This document shows, piece by piece, positions 9,006 to 17,593 of a DNA stretch of 17,593 nucleotides. Origin of the DNA: Tieghemiomyces parasiticus. Taxonomy: Eukaryota > Kickxellomycota > Dimargaritomycetes > Dimargaritales > Dimargaritaceae. The notes beneath the pieces were generated by a model that saw only the letters and a list, made by a program, of their open reading frames with translations, was not told the DNA's origin and did no database searches. Position 1 is the stretch's first letter, and every line of letters begins with the position of its first letter. The translations under genes and the position numbers were made by a program. Location of the stretch: positions 1-17,593 of the forward strand of contig JANBPT010000973.1 of the NCBI GenBank assembly GCA_027575765.1. The letters run 5' to 3'.

Positions 9006-9741
9006 ATGAACTGGACGGAAGGAACTCGGTAAGCCGACGTCCTTTTGCTACTCGTATGGTACTACACCGGGCCTTGTTATTACACCAGCTAACCGACCTA
9101 CTACAACCATCGACCCCTATACTCCCGCCCTAAACGCCGTTGGACAGCAAGACCCAGCTCGATAGAGCAATCCAGGACCGTCAGCAGCGCCTGTTCTTTC
9201 TTAACCGCCAACTTGGCCTGGCCGTTTCCACCCAGGACGATGAGACTCGCAGGGGATCTGAAAAGTAAGCTTAGCTCTTGGCATGTGTTGAAAGGCTTTT
9301 TATCACCCACCGTAGTAGCGACGGTGGGCCTCGTCAAGGTTCCAGCGTCGGTTAACAGCATAGCTACTCGAGCGTTACTCGCACCTTAATCCCGACAACC
9401 ATCTCAGTGTACCGCTAAAGAAGGAAACGCCCAGCGTTGACGGGAAACGTCCGCGTCAGTCACGCAAAACAACCGATACAATTCAAGTAGGTTTATAGGC
9501 CCCGTCAAGTCAAGTAGAGAGGGTGTTTGATGTCGAATCCTCAGGTATTACGTAACTTTCGCGTTCCCAGCTGAGAAGGCCTGGCGGTCCAGTTTCCAAT
9601 TATATTCATAAGTAGATACATACGCTCTACGTAGATTGTACAAAGGCTATCCGCCGCCGTCTGCGCCAGGCCCGCCATGCACTGGCCGAGGCAGAACGCA
9701 GTCTAGATCGCATGGAGCGTCGCCACCCAAAAGGGCCCTGA
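9006..9741 (+). CDS. Hypothetical small basic protein, four exons
   Basis: I do not recognise a family. The model joins exons 9006-9028, 9148-9264, 9408-9486 and 9646-9741, giving 104 aa. Donors are GTAAGC, GTAAGC and GTAGGT. Acceptors are GGACAG, TCTCAG and a weaker AAAG; an alternative last acceptor, CAG at 9669, would drop eight residues in frame. Intron 1 contains GCTAACC as a branch site. All phases agree (2, 2, 0), and the exons, especially 2 and 4, are more GC-rich than the introns. The protein starts MNWTEGTRKTQLDRAIQDRQ, continues as a Q/R/L-rich helix (RLFFLNRQLGL), a Lys/Arg-rich linker (KKETPSVDGKRPRQSRKTT) and a C-terminal amphipathic helix (LRQARHALAEAERSLDRMER). Composition suggests a nuclear coiled-coil protein, but that is inference. 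Its stop is 39 bp from that of the convergent dynein light chain gene. Confidence 0.5.
9306..9328. repeat. Perfect 8-bp stem-loop inside an inferred intron
   Basis: CCCACCGT (9306-9313) and ACGGTGGG (9321-9328) are exact reverse complements around a 7-base loop, AGTAGCG. The hairpin lies in the proposed second intron (9265-9407) of the small unknown gene, preceded by a T-rich stretch. It may only help fold the intron; no known RNA family is suggested. Confidence 0.5.
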
Positions 9742-9780
9742 TCTGTATGGGAAAAAAGGTGGGACCAGTATAGTCGCTTT

Positions 9781-10747
9781 CTACACCGTCGCGGCGAGAG
9801 AATAAACGTCAACGACGACGACCATCGACTGGTTGGTCAACTTATAGACCGTATGCTCTGAAGTAGAGTGTTGCATTGTGTCCAGTATAAATAGATAGAG
9901 TCAGTAGGGTCACCGGCGCGTTCAAGCTCCCATCCAACCTTTGTAGCCGATCGGGTCAAGGCAGGGCCACGGCTTAGGTACATCAGGTCAATTTAACATG
10001 AATAAAGGCTTACCGTCCGTGTCGGCACTCCATAGCCCGGTGGTACAGCTGTGGTAGCCCTTGCCGCAGTTTTGAACGATCTTGCAGAGAACTGGCAGGT
10101 ATAGAGAGGGAAAAAAATTTGGGCATGGTGTGAAAACAGTAAGTAGGTTGCGCTAAGGCTCATCCCAAGGCCCCCCGTATTTAGTCGGGCGGACGATGCT
10201 CCTGATCGGTCAGGTACACCAGGGTACTCACCAACATATTTATAGGGCCGTGGCCGCCTCAATGCCGTTATTTTACGTAGGGCATATTCTAGGATGGCGC
10301 CGTTCCACTCGACCACCTTGCCGTGTTTGTATTCGCTGTTGTCAACAACCAAGTCAATGGCCTGTTAGGTTAGGAAAGTAGCCCCAGGGCGCTGCGCTAG
10401 GAGTAAACCATGAGTTAGTATTGCACCAGGGTCGTTGTGATTAAGGCTTGGCAAGTAACATTACCTGGCTTACCCATTAAACCTTCCACTCCCAAGGGGG
10501 CTTACCGTTTTGATAATGTGCCGAATTTCTTGGTTGGCATTGACCTCGGTAGGCTGCATAGGCACGGTGTGAGTCAAGTCACAAGTCGGGGGGTTGAGTC
10601 AAGCTGCTGTCGACGACTAGGACCACAGGGCGTGTAAACGGGGGGCGGGTTATGGTGGCGGGGAGACCGAGAGAGCGCCCCCGGCAAGGCCACATTTGCA
10701 TTGCGACCCTGGGGTCCATCAAAACTTACCTGGGTAATGACATCCAT
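9781..10747 (-). CDS. Dynein light chain, Tctex-1 type (DYNLT1-like)
   Basis: Tctex-1 light chains are dimeric subunits on the dynein intermediate chain that help cargo binding. The model on the minus strand has exons 10747-10730, 10553-10506, 10361-10232, 10091-10014 and 9857-9781, giving 116 aa (human DYNLT1 has 113). Donors are GTAAGT, GTAAGC, GTGAGT and GTAAGC; acceptors all end CAG. Intron 2 holds a perfect TACTAAC branch site and the last intron TACTGAC. The protein reads NQEIRHIIKTAIDLV, then EYKHGKVVEWNGAILEYAL, then RPYKYVVLCKIVQNCGKGYH, SCTTGLWSADTDEHTV and finally NQSMVVVVDVYSLAATV. These align block by block with DYNLT1 (the HSKVNQW, PFKYIVTCVIMQKNGAGLH, CFWDSSTDG and MYCIVSAFGLSI regions). 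The N-terminus is uncertain: translation could instead begin at the ATG at 10559, in an unspliced leader, giving MQPTEVNANQ and 112 aa. Confidence 0.85.
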
Positions 10748-11185
10748 GACCTGAATCCCGGTGGTAGAGGTTTCAAGTGCTGAGCGCGGGACAGTGTGAT
10801 GGCGAGCGGGGAGAACCTGGAATAAGTTCGGGACGATATAGAGCCGCGAGTCGGAAACATCAAGTGGGGGAGATGAGGAGGAGGCCTAGTCAGCTAGGGC
10901 CACGCCATGACCGATGATGCCTCTCATTGGACCCCATACGCACTGCACTAGGGTCACGCCAATATAAGCCCGGGGTATTATTTGGGATTCATAAACGTCA
11001 GCCCGACTATCTTGAATCCCTGGGGCTCTCGCTTGTACATGTAGTGCCCCGGCGACCGGCTTTGCGCAACCCGACTTCCGACCATAAACCTCAATTTTTA
11101 ACCACTTTTCAGCCCCATTAGTCTATTGTGCAACCGTTATCTCCCTTTACTACTGCCTGCTTAGTTATCAGCGTCTCCAATTAGC
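10748..11185. promoter_or_regulatory. Divergent promoter region between the dynein light chain gene and the HEATR6-like gene
   Basis: This 438-bp spacer separates two head-to-head genes. CCAAT pentamers occur at 10959-10963 and 11177-11181 on the plus strand and at 10926-10930 on the minus strand. The 80 bases before the HEATR6-like start are C/T-rich. The part nearest the dynein gene (10885-10748) also contains an open frame continuous with its first exon, so some of it may be leader or extra coding sequence. Confidence 0.45.
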
Positions 11186-14053
11186 ATGGCCCACCGCCCA
11201 GCCCTTTCAGCCCCCGAGTCAGAATCGGAGCTTGTCAAGCAACTACGGCAAGCCCAGTTGGCTACGCCAGACCCGAACGACACCGGGGCGGTGTGGCTCA
11301 AACCAGTCCTCCGTACGCTCCGTGACACTCAGCTTACGGCTACGACCCCGCCAGCCCAGCTGTACTTGACCACCCAACTGCTACACACCGTGGCCACGCG
11401 GTCCCTCGTGCCGCCCGCCAAGTGGCGCTACAACCTTGGTCCGGTCCTCACCTTCGCCCTCGACTTGCTTCCGAGCCCGGCACGGCCTGCGCAGCCCGCC
11501 ATCTATAGCAGCTACCCGCTCGTCCTACAAACACTGGCCATCCTATTACGGGAACACTCGGCGGTTTATACCAACTACCACGACCGGCTGCTGAATACCC
11601 TGGACTACCTAGCTCACGCACCGACCGGAAGCCCCCACCAAGCGTTGGCCCCACCGGCCCTCGACGTCCTACTAGCCCTATGTACTCGGGTGGGGGCCAA
11701 GCAACCCCGGCTTACTCGGACTGTCGGCCGGATCTATCTCGCCGTGCTGGAACGTGGATCCGAAGCTGGCCACCGACCCCGCCTCCTGGCCTTGCGCGGG
11801 CTCAAAGCGGTCTTCAGTGAGGACAAACGTGCCCTAGCTGAAGACCTAGCCCGTGTCGTGACCGTTATTAACGCTGTCCTGTATGACAACCCGTACCGGC
11901 TCCGGCCCACATCCGACTCCGATGTGACCGAGTGTGGCTGGTCCGATGCCGTCACGCCGCACGTGGCCACCTACCGCGCCCCGCGGCGCGTGGCCCTAGT
12001 CGCCCAGGCACTAGTCACCCTGGCGGCCTTCGGCCGAGCCTACCCACGTCATCTTCCGGCTTGCTGGGATCAGTACCTCCCGGAATCCACCGTTGATGTC
12101 CGACCGACTCTCTTTACTCTATTGCGCTCGGACCCGCAGCCCGAGGTATACCAACAGACGCTGATGACGTTGGCTGCGTTGCTGGACCGGGCGTCGCTAG
12201 TTCTCTCCCAGGCCGATGGTCGCCGGCGCATCGCTTCCTACACGCCCCTCGCCGTCCGCCTCGCCCATATGGTGACCGAGGTCCACCGCCGGCTACTGGA
12301 TTTGCTGGTCCGGGAACCGGCCGACGCGGAGACACAGGACCGCTTGATGCGATGTGTCCAGCCTCTGGTCCTCCACTGTCCGTACCCGCACCTCGACCCG
12401 GGCCTGCCAACGCAGATTGCGGCGGCCCTGCTGCCCCTGATGGCGGATCTGGACCGTCCTTTACCGAGCGGGCAGGCCATGGGACTGTACGCGCTGCTCC
12501 TCAGTCGGATTCCCGCCACCCTAGCCCTACTGCGGACGGCCCAGATTGGGACCCTTCCTCGGCCCGCCACGACAGTCATCGCTTCGCTCCTATTTGACAC
12601 CGCGCGGCCGACCGAACTGCGGATTGAAGTGGCCCGGCTCTACGCCGCCATATCCCGCGTGGACCCTACCTCCCTCCCGTTGGAAACTCTAACCCCATTG
12701 CTTACCCAATTTTCCCATGCCCCGCCGGCCCTCCAAGTCGAACTGCTCCAATGTCTGGTGGCCCGACGCTTCCCAGCGCACGGCGGCGACCCGGCCGACC
12801 TGCCACCCACCACCACCGCTTCTACTTCACCTGTGGATCCGGATGACCGGCCCTCCCCCGAGGACTGGCGCCAATATATCGACATTCTCGTACTCCCATA
12901 CATCACGGGGTCCGATACCGTCCAGCGCCGGGCCGTCTTTGAGTTTTTGGCTGCTTTCCCACCCGCCGCCATCGACGCCCTCCACCCTCCTCAGTACGGC
13001 AGCGTAGCTCACCTTACCCTTGCCGGTACCGAGCCGTGCAACCCACCACCTGTTCAAGCTGCGGCTTACCGAGCCCTAGGGTTTTTCAGTGCCACACGGG
13101 CCTTCCGCGAGGACCTGGGGTTTGTGATGAATAGCCTTGACCGTGCCCGCACCGGCGCCGCCGCCACTACCGAGCCAAGCGGACCGGCCGTACGCCAACA
13201 GGCCGCGTGGGCGTTGGCCAACCTCTCGGACGCCTTACGGTGGCTCCACGACAGCCACCCCGAGGACCTCGCTGAACTCTTGCGCATCGATACCCTCTGC
13301 CACCTGAGCGAGCTTGGGCTTCGTCTTCTGGGCGGCGACGACCGCGTGCGTATCAGTGCCCTGCGTCTTCTGGGTAACCTGTATCGACTGCTACCCGCCG
13401 AATGGTTTGATCGGTACGCCACCACTCTGGTCCACCCGACCCTCAACGCCACGGCGAAACTGATCACAAGTGGACCATTCAAAGTCCAGTGGAACGCGTG
13501 CCACGCTGTCGGAAACATGCTGGCCGGTCCGGGGTTCACCGCCTCGGGCGTTGTGCCCTCGTGCCCTCGAACCGGGTCTACCCCATTGATTGATGCGTTG
13601 CTAAAGGCGTTGACCACGTCCAAAAATCTCAAAGTGCGTCGTAACGCCGCAGTGGCTCTGGCCACCCCGACCGCCATCTTGGTGTACGGCCCGGTTGCCC
13701 GGGTCACTCACGCAGCCCTCGATACGCTCGAGGATTGTATTAATGGGCTACTGGATGAAGCCCGGGTAGGGCCGGCCGGCCGGTCGGCGGACGACACCGA
13801 ACAGGATCGGCCTCTGCTGCGCCAACTGCTGGCGCTCGCCGAGATGAACCGCCCCGGCCGGTCATCGCTCCACGAACCGACCCAACGGCTCCTACTGGCG
13901 ACCCTGGACCTTTTCCAACATTTCCGCGGCCTGCTTGCCTTACCTGAATCCAACCCCCCTGCTCACGGCGCAGCGGTCGCTGATTTGGATCTGGGTGCCC
14001 AGGTGGAGGCTAAATTGGCTGCCCTTGGCCTTCTACCTGCACCCTTGCAGTAG
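11186..14053 (+). CDS. HEAT repeat-containing protein 6-like (HEATR6/DUF4042 family)
   Basis: One uninterrupted 955-aa frame with start context TTAGCATGG and tandem stops TAG TAG at 14051-14056. It is almost entirely alpha-helical and Leu/Ala-rich, as expected of a HEAT/ARM solenoid. Residues about 240-400 match the family's DUF4042 region: an acidic TSDSD entry, then ALVTLAAFGRAYPRHLPACW and LLRSDPQPEVYQQTL. The C-terminal half carries the HEATR6 signature repeats: AAAYRALGFF (about 625), VRQQAAWALANLSDALRWL (669-687), VRISALRLLGNL (721-732), KVQWNACHAVGNML (766-779) and LTTSKNLKVRRNAAVALATP (809-828). Human HEATR6 is longer, about 1,180 aa. Molecular function is poorly known; a scaffold role is inferred from the fold only. 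No signal peptide or membrane segment is seen. Codon use is strongly GC-biased, like the two other large genes. Confidence 0.88.
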   Translation: MAHRPALSAPESESELVKQLRQAQLATPDPNDTGAVWLKPVLRTLRDTQLTATTPPAQLYLTTQLLHTVATRSLVPPAKWRYNLGPVLTFALDLLPSPARPAQPAIYSSYPLVLQTLAILLREHSAVYTNYHDRLLNTLDYLAHAPTGSPHQALAPPALDVLLALCTRVGAKQPRLTRTVGRIYLAVLERGSEAGHRPRLLALRGLKAVFSEDKRALAEDLARVVTVINAVLYDNPYRLRPTSDSDVTECGWSDAVTPHVATYRAPRRVALVAQALVTLAAFGRAYPRHLPACWDQYLPESTVDVRPTLFTLLRSDPQPEVYQQTLMTLAALLDRASLVLSQADGRRRIASYTPLAVRLAHMVTEVHRRLLDLLVREPADAETQDRLMRCVQPLVLHCPYPHLDPGLPTQIAAALLPLMADLDRPLPSGQAMGLYALLLSRIPATLALLRTAQIGTLPRPATTVIASLLFDTARPTELRIEVARLYAAISRVDPTSLPLETLTPLLTQFSHAPPALQVELLQCLVARRFPAHGGDPADLPPTTTASTSPVDPDDRPSPEDWRQYIDILVLPYITGSDTVQRRAVFEFLAAFPPAAIDALHPPQYGSVAHLTLAGTEPCNPPPVQAAAYRALGFFSATRAFREDLGFVMNSLDRARTGAAATTEPSGPAVRQQAAWALANLSDALRWLHDSHPEDLAELLRIDTLCHLSELGLRLLGGDDRVRISALRLLGNLYRLLPAEWFDRYATTLVHPTLNATAKLITSGPFKVQWNACHAVGNMLAGPGFTASGVVPSCPRTGSTPLIDALLKALTTSKNLKVRRNAAVALATPTAILVYGPVARVTHAALDTLEDCINGLLDEARVGPAGRSADDTEQDRPLLRQLLALAEMNRPGRSSLHEPTQRLLLATLDLFQHFRGLLALPESNPPAHGAAVADLDLGAQVEAKLAALGLLPAPLQ

Positions 14054-14207
14054 TAGACTCTAAATACACCTCTAATTCGTATACTGCCGGGGGTCATGGG
14101 TTGCGAATCATCACCTTGCAATAAGCAAGTCACGGAGCCGAGGGATTGCCCTATTTATACAAGAGGTGAATAGCAATCAAGCCCGGCGGTTGTATCTAAC
14201 CTGCGAA
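14054..14207. other. Short convergent 3' spacer
   Basis: The HEATR6-like and MYSM1-like genes end tail to tail here with 154 bp between stop codons, so both poly(A) sites must lie in or near this interval. An AATAAG at about 14119 on the plus strand is a possible weak signal. No other feature is seen. Confidence 0.4.
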
Positions 14208-17120
14208 TCAAATATCTACGATGTCGTCCATACTATCCGCATCCACTTCGATCTCCTCCTCCTCCTCCTCCTCCGCTTGGACTTCGCCTGGCTCTACAGG
14301 TTGGTCGACACAGTCGAATCCGGGCGGGCTGTCGATTGATAAGTTGTCCAGGCTCTCATCCTCGCCCTTGCGGACCTTGACCGCGGCGGGACCAGTGACG
14401 GCACCGAGTGAATCTGCCACTGGTGTGTGCTCTTCCCCCCACGTGTCTGTGAGACCGAACATGGAGACTACGAGTTGTCGCACTTGGAGGATGAATTGGT
14501 CCGCCTGTGCCTCTGACCACTGCAGATGGGCCCGGAGCGACGTAAGCAGTTTGGTGAGCCGCGACGACGGGTGATGTTGGGAGTAAGCTGGCACGGCGGC
14601 CGGGTAAGGGGCGGTCAAATCAGTGCGGTGTGGGTGGTGGCGATACAACTCCACCAGATTGACCACCTGTTCATAAATGGCCGCCGCCTCCGTCTCCACT
14701 GCCTGGGTTTTCCCATCTGGGTCACCGCTTCTGTCGACTCCTGCCCCACGGGTGGGGATAGTCGTGCTTGTGGAACACACGTGTGGAAGTCGTTGGCCAT
14801 GAGTAGCGTCACGGAGGTGACCGAGAGCGAAAAAACGTATTTCGGAGATTCCCGAAACGCGCTGTGGGTGGAACGGGCAAACGATGGCCCCCACAAACGG
14901 TTCAGCGCCGCTGACCTGGCGGAAGAGCTCCTGGTAGGTTCCCTGGTTTTCCAAATCGCGGATGGATGGGTCCGGGTCGAAGGTCGGGTGGGAGTGGTAC
15001 CAGCCGACTACAATCAGGCCCCGCGCGGCGAAGTGGTCGCGGGCTTCCATTTCGGATACCGGGTCCATCTCGCACTAGACCGCAATAAAAAAGGAGTCGT
15101 GGGTGGAAGTGATCAACGGTGTGGGGCGATAGCGGTTGAGACAATGGCAATTGAGGTTAGCCCGCCGTGGTGGTTAACCATCGCTGGATATTATGTTTCC
15201 GATTCAGCACCCCGCCCCATACTCCGGGGGGGGGGTGTCAATCGTCTTACCTGGAACCCGGTACTGGTACTGTTGCAGGGAAACGCTTCGCTGACGGTCA
15301 CCCGGGAGTGATCCGCATCAAAGGTGCCACCCAATAGTCCGATGATTTCAGTTTCGGCTAAATGGGCATGGAAGTCCATGATGACCTGAGCACAGGACGT
15401 GGACAGGGGAGAGATAGCATGCGGGAGAAGGATTATGTACAAGGTTAAGCGGTGACCCTTATTCTAAGCAACCAGTCCCGATGATTTTGGCAAGGTTGGG
15501 TAGCAGCCTTCGTGCATCCAGCCACAAAGGGGGGAGGTGACCTACCAGGCTTCGGGATGACACGGCGATACCCAAACCACCCGCGGCGGGCGGCAGGGGC
15601 GGGGCGAGCGGAACGAGGGTGAACGGGTTATAGACCTCGGTATCGGACGCCGCCGCCTTAGCCGAGTTCTTCCGTCGGGGTCGGGTCTGCCTTGACGGGG
15701 GGGAAGGGGATAGAGAAACGGGTCGCGCCTCATTCCCTACAGTATCTTCTTGGTCCGACCCGTTACCCCTCGGAGGTGATGAGGCTGGAGAATCTACGGG
15801 CAATGGTGACCGACGGGGTCCCGATTTTCGCCTGGGTGTCGTCACGGCGACGGGCCCGGCCCCGGCGGATAGTTTCGCCGCCTGGCGTTTACCAATCAAG
15901 ACCGCCGACATAATGGCGTCCTGGTTGATATCGCCGCGGCGTTCCAGGTACGCGTGAATGCGGCCAATGACGTTGACGTCGCCGAAGCCGCGCAGGGCAG
16001 GTCGCACCCGGGTCTTGGTTAGGTACTGCGGCTGGCAGGCGTACCAGGCCTGCAGAATATGGTTACGGATGGCCAGGTAGCGTGCGGGGGTCTTACTGGG
16101 CTTGCCCCGGAAAAATTCTGGGAAGGTGCGGCGTTCTTGATCGGAAATGCCCGTGAGGTTGGCCGGTAAGCTGTCGGATGGGGTGGCTGTGGAGCCAACG
16201 AGTGAGAGAGTGGTGGTGGTGTCCTTTGGTGATTGGGGTGGGCTTGGTGAAGCAGCCGGTGCTGCTACCAGTACAGTTTCGCCGAAGTGGGCGGATACTG
16301 AGGAGACGGCCGAGGAGCTGAAGCCCGACCGTGAAGAGAGCGTGGATGCACCGGGATTAACAGCAGTGTATGACGCCAAGGCCGCCATCTTCACGGTGGG
16401 GGACATATTGGAGAGATCCCTTAGTGCACCCACCGAGTCGTCCTCGGAAATGACATCCACATCAGATTCGTGATCAGGAGTAGCCGTAACGAGGTCTGCC
16501 GATCGGGTTGGCAGGCCGGCGGTGACGGACAGAGCCGGCGAATCGCCTGCGGTAGAGGCCGCGATAGATAATTGATATGGGGCACCCGCCAGGGTATTAA
16601 CAGCCGTACTACCAGCGGACTCGGCCTTGGGCTGCTTATATAAGGCGAGGTGCCGGGCCCGGTTCTTGACTTGTAGAGGATTCCGGCTACCAATGAAGTC
16701 CGAAATAGCCCGCCAGTTCCCTTCACCGAACTGCTGAATGCCCTGCCCCAATAGCTCGTCTTCGAACGGCTTCCACCGCGTACCATGGGAGGGTAGATTG
16801 GCGGAGGAAAGCTGAGAGGTCGATGGTCCTGACTCGCGGGCTTGGCGTTTCCGACCATAATCGTTGGTGGTCGTCGCTGGGTGCCGTTTGCCGGTCGACT
16901 TAGTACGCAGTTCGGAGGCTGATTCATAGTCGTCGTCATCGCCTTCGTCGGAGTAGTAGGCCGTGGAACCGGTGGCTTTGGGTGGTCGAGACAGGCCGCC
17001 GTTGAGGTAGTAGGCCTCCTCTGCCAGCATGGACGCAATCAGAGCCTCCGAGGCGAGGTCTTGGGCGGCCTTGTCCTGCAGAGGCTGGGCAGGGGGAGAT
17101 GGGGATGTGGTATTAGTCAT
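14208..17120 (-). CDS. MYSM1: SANT-SWIRM-MPN histone H2A deubiquitinase, MYSM1 type
   Basis: MYSM1 (2A-DUB) is a nuclear JAMM metalloprotease that removes ubiquitin from histone H2A. The model on the minus strand has exons 17120-15546, 15385-15251 and 15074-14208, joined in phase 0, giving 858 aa (human MYSM1 has 828). Intron 1 (160 bp) runs GTAGGT to CTCAG with a CTTAAC branch site; intron 2 (176 bp) runs GTAAGA to TCTAG. The SANT/Myb domain is at about 113-163 (RWKPFEDELL, WRAISDFIGSRNPLQVKNRA). The SWIRM domain is at about 322-402 (FPEFFRGKPSKTPARYLAIR, RVRPALRGFGDVNVIGRIH). The MPN domain starts near 515. The JAMM zinc motif is complete: Glu538 in TEIIGLLGG, His597 and His599 in HSHP, Ser607 and Asp610 with exact HxHx10D spacing. 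PCNS (561-564) and CEMDPVS (571-577) are MYSM1-like. An acidic tail with a Glu run ends the protein. Catalytic residues are intact, so activity is expected. Confidence 0.92.
14253..14273. repeat. CTC trinucleotide repeat within the MYSM1-like coding region
   Basis: Seven tandem CTC units on the plus strand encode the Glu run in the acidic C-terminal tail of the MYSM1-like protein (about residues 837-845). Triplet periodicity keeps the frame if the repeat length varies. Confidence 0.8.
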
Positions 17121-17593
17121 GGATGCAAGTGGGGAGTGGATAGACTGTTACATGATTACAAGGCGGCAGCGCTGCAGTCTACTTTTAGCATTTCTCCTCC
17201 CGCCTCATGAAACCCCTTGCAGTGGTGGTGAATTCAAAATCGTTATGTCCATCCGGCAGGTTGTCAATGTGTTATTATATATCGATCTGATTGGCTCCAG
17301 GATTCCCATAATGGGATATATTAGACAGTGAACAATATGCCTGGAAGGAGGATTGCGACGAGTGGTTAAAAGAGGCAAGTGGGGTCTAGATGTATTCCTG
17401 GGGGCGGGTGGTTCATTGAATATCTATTGTATGTAACATACGATACAGCATGCGTTGTTATTATTATTATTATTCAAAAAAGCTGGTTCTGATGGTCAGC
17501 CTGGCAAACTCGAATGAAGCAAAGCAGCTAATCGGTTAGGAGGACCCGTCAACGGACCCTAGGCCTCTGCTGTGTCTCCGAACTAGGGCCTAA
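17121..17593. other. 5' flank of the MYSM1-like gene, no further gene seen
   Basis: The first 100-200 bp should hold the promoter and leader of the MYSM1-like gene, which reads leftward. No TATA box or other motif stands out. The rest is AT-rich with no convincing coding segment on either strand. Confidence 0.4.
17458..17474. repeat. (TTA)n microsatellite
   Basis: Five perfect TTA units plus TT. It is a simple repeat in the intergenic flank and no function is implied. Confidence 0.85.

Noticed and set aside
9771..9864. Plus-strand basic peptide frame (PSRRENKRQRRRPSTGW) resembling a last exon
   Set aside because: It is the reverse-strand shadow of the final dynein light chain exon, which has clear homology.
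13066..13707. 213-codon minus-strand frame opposite the HEATR6-like gene
   Set aside because: It lies wholly antisense to conserved HEAT repeats and has Arg/Ser-rich low-complexity composition typical of a shadow frame.
14526..15311. 261-codon plus-strand frame opposite the MYSM1-like gene
   Set aside because: It is antisense to the conserved MPN exons and spans both the intron and exons of the real gene. It is a shadow of GC-rich codon usage.
1..17593. CRISPR array, bacterial operon or phage features
   Set aside because: No regularly spaced short repeats, Shine-Dalgarno-led gene strings or phage proteins are present. Introns and gene content are eukaryotic.

Overview
The window looks like nuclear DNA of a filamentous, probably early-diverging, fungus. 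The coding regions are GC-rich and the spacers are AT-richer. The clearest genes are eukaryotic, and the inferred introns are short (about 120-180 bp) with GT-AG ends and, in places, a TACTAAC-type branch site. The gene content is a Pmt4-type protein O-mannosyltransferase, a Tctex-1 dynein light chain, a HEATR6-like HEAT-repeat protein and a SANT-SWIRM-MPN histone deubiquitinase of the MYSM1 type. This points to a fungus that keeps genes shared with animals but lost from the model yeasts. A zoopagomycete or other 'zygomycete' lineage is my guess; the sequence alone does not prove it.

Layout from left to right: (1) 1-2808, gene-poor DNA with diverged copies of an unnamed interspersed repeat (1-120, 722-1240, about 1690-2125), then about 680 bp with nothing recognisable; (2) 2809-5157, PMT4 on the minus strand with a pyrimidine-rich promoter tract; (3) about 5436-6544, a dead Tc1/mariner element inserted just upstream of PMT4; (4) 6545-9005, about 2.5 kb with no confident gene but a striking hairpin at 6915-6990 and some possible cryptic exons; (5) 9006-9741, a probable four-exon gene for a small basic protein of unknown function on the plus strand; (6) 9781-10747, a five-exon DYNLT1-like dynein light chain on the minus strand, tail to tail with the previous gene; (7) a 438-bp spacer that serves as a divergent promoter; (8) 11186-14053, HEATR6-like, plus strand, uninterrupted; (9) 14208-17120, MYSM1-like, minus strand, three exons; (10) 17121-17593, 5' flank with a small (TTA)n microsatellite.

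The genes form no operon or cluster pathway. They are ordinary housekeeping functions: ER protein O-mannosylation, dynein cargo/motor assembly, a poorly characterised HEAT scaffold, and chromatin deubiquitination. The most informative results are the genes that are invisible as single long reading frames: the dynein light chain, the small unknown gene, and the assembly of three separate frames into one complete SANT-SWIRM-JAMM protein with an intact metalloprotease motif.
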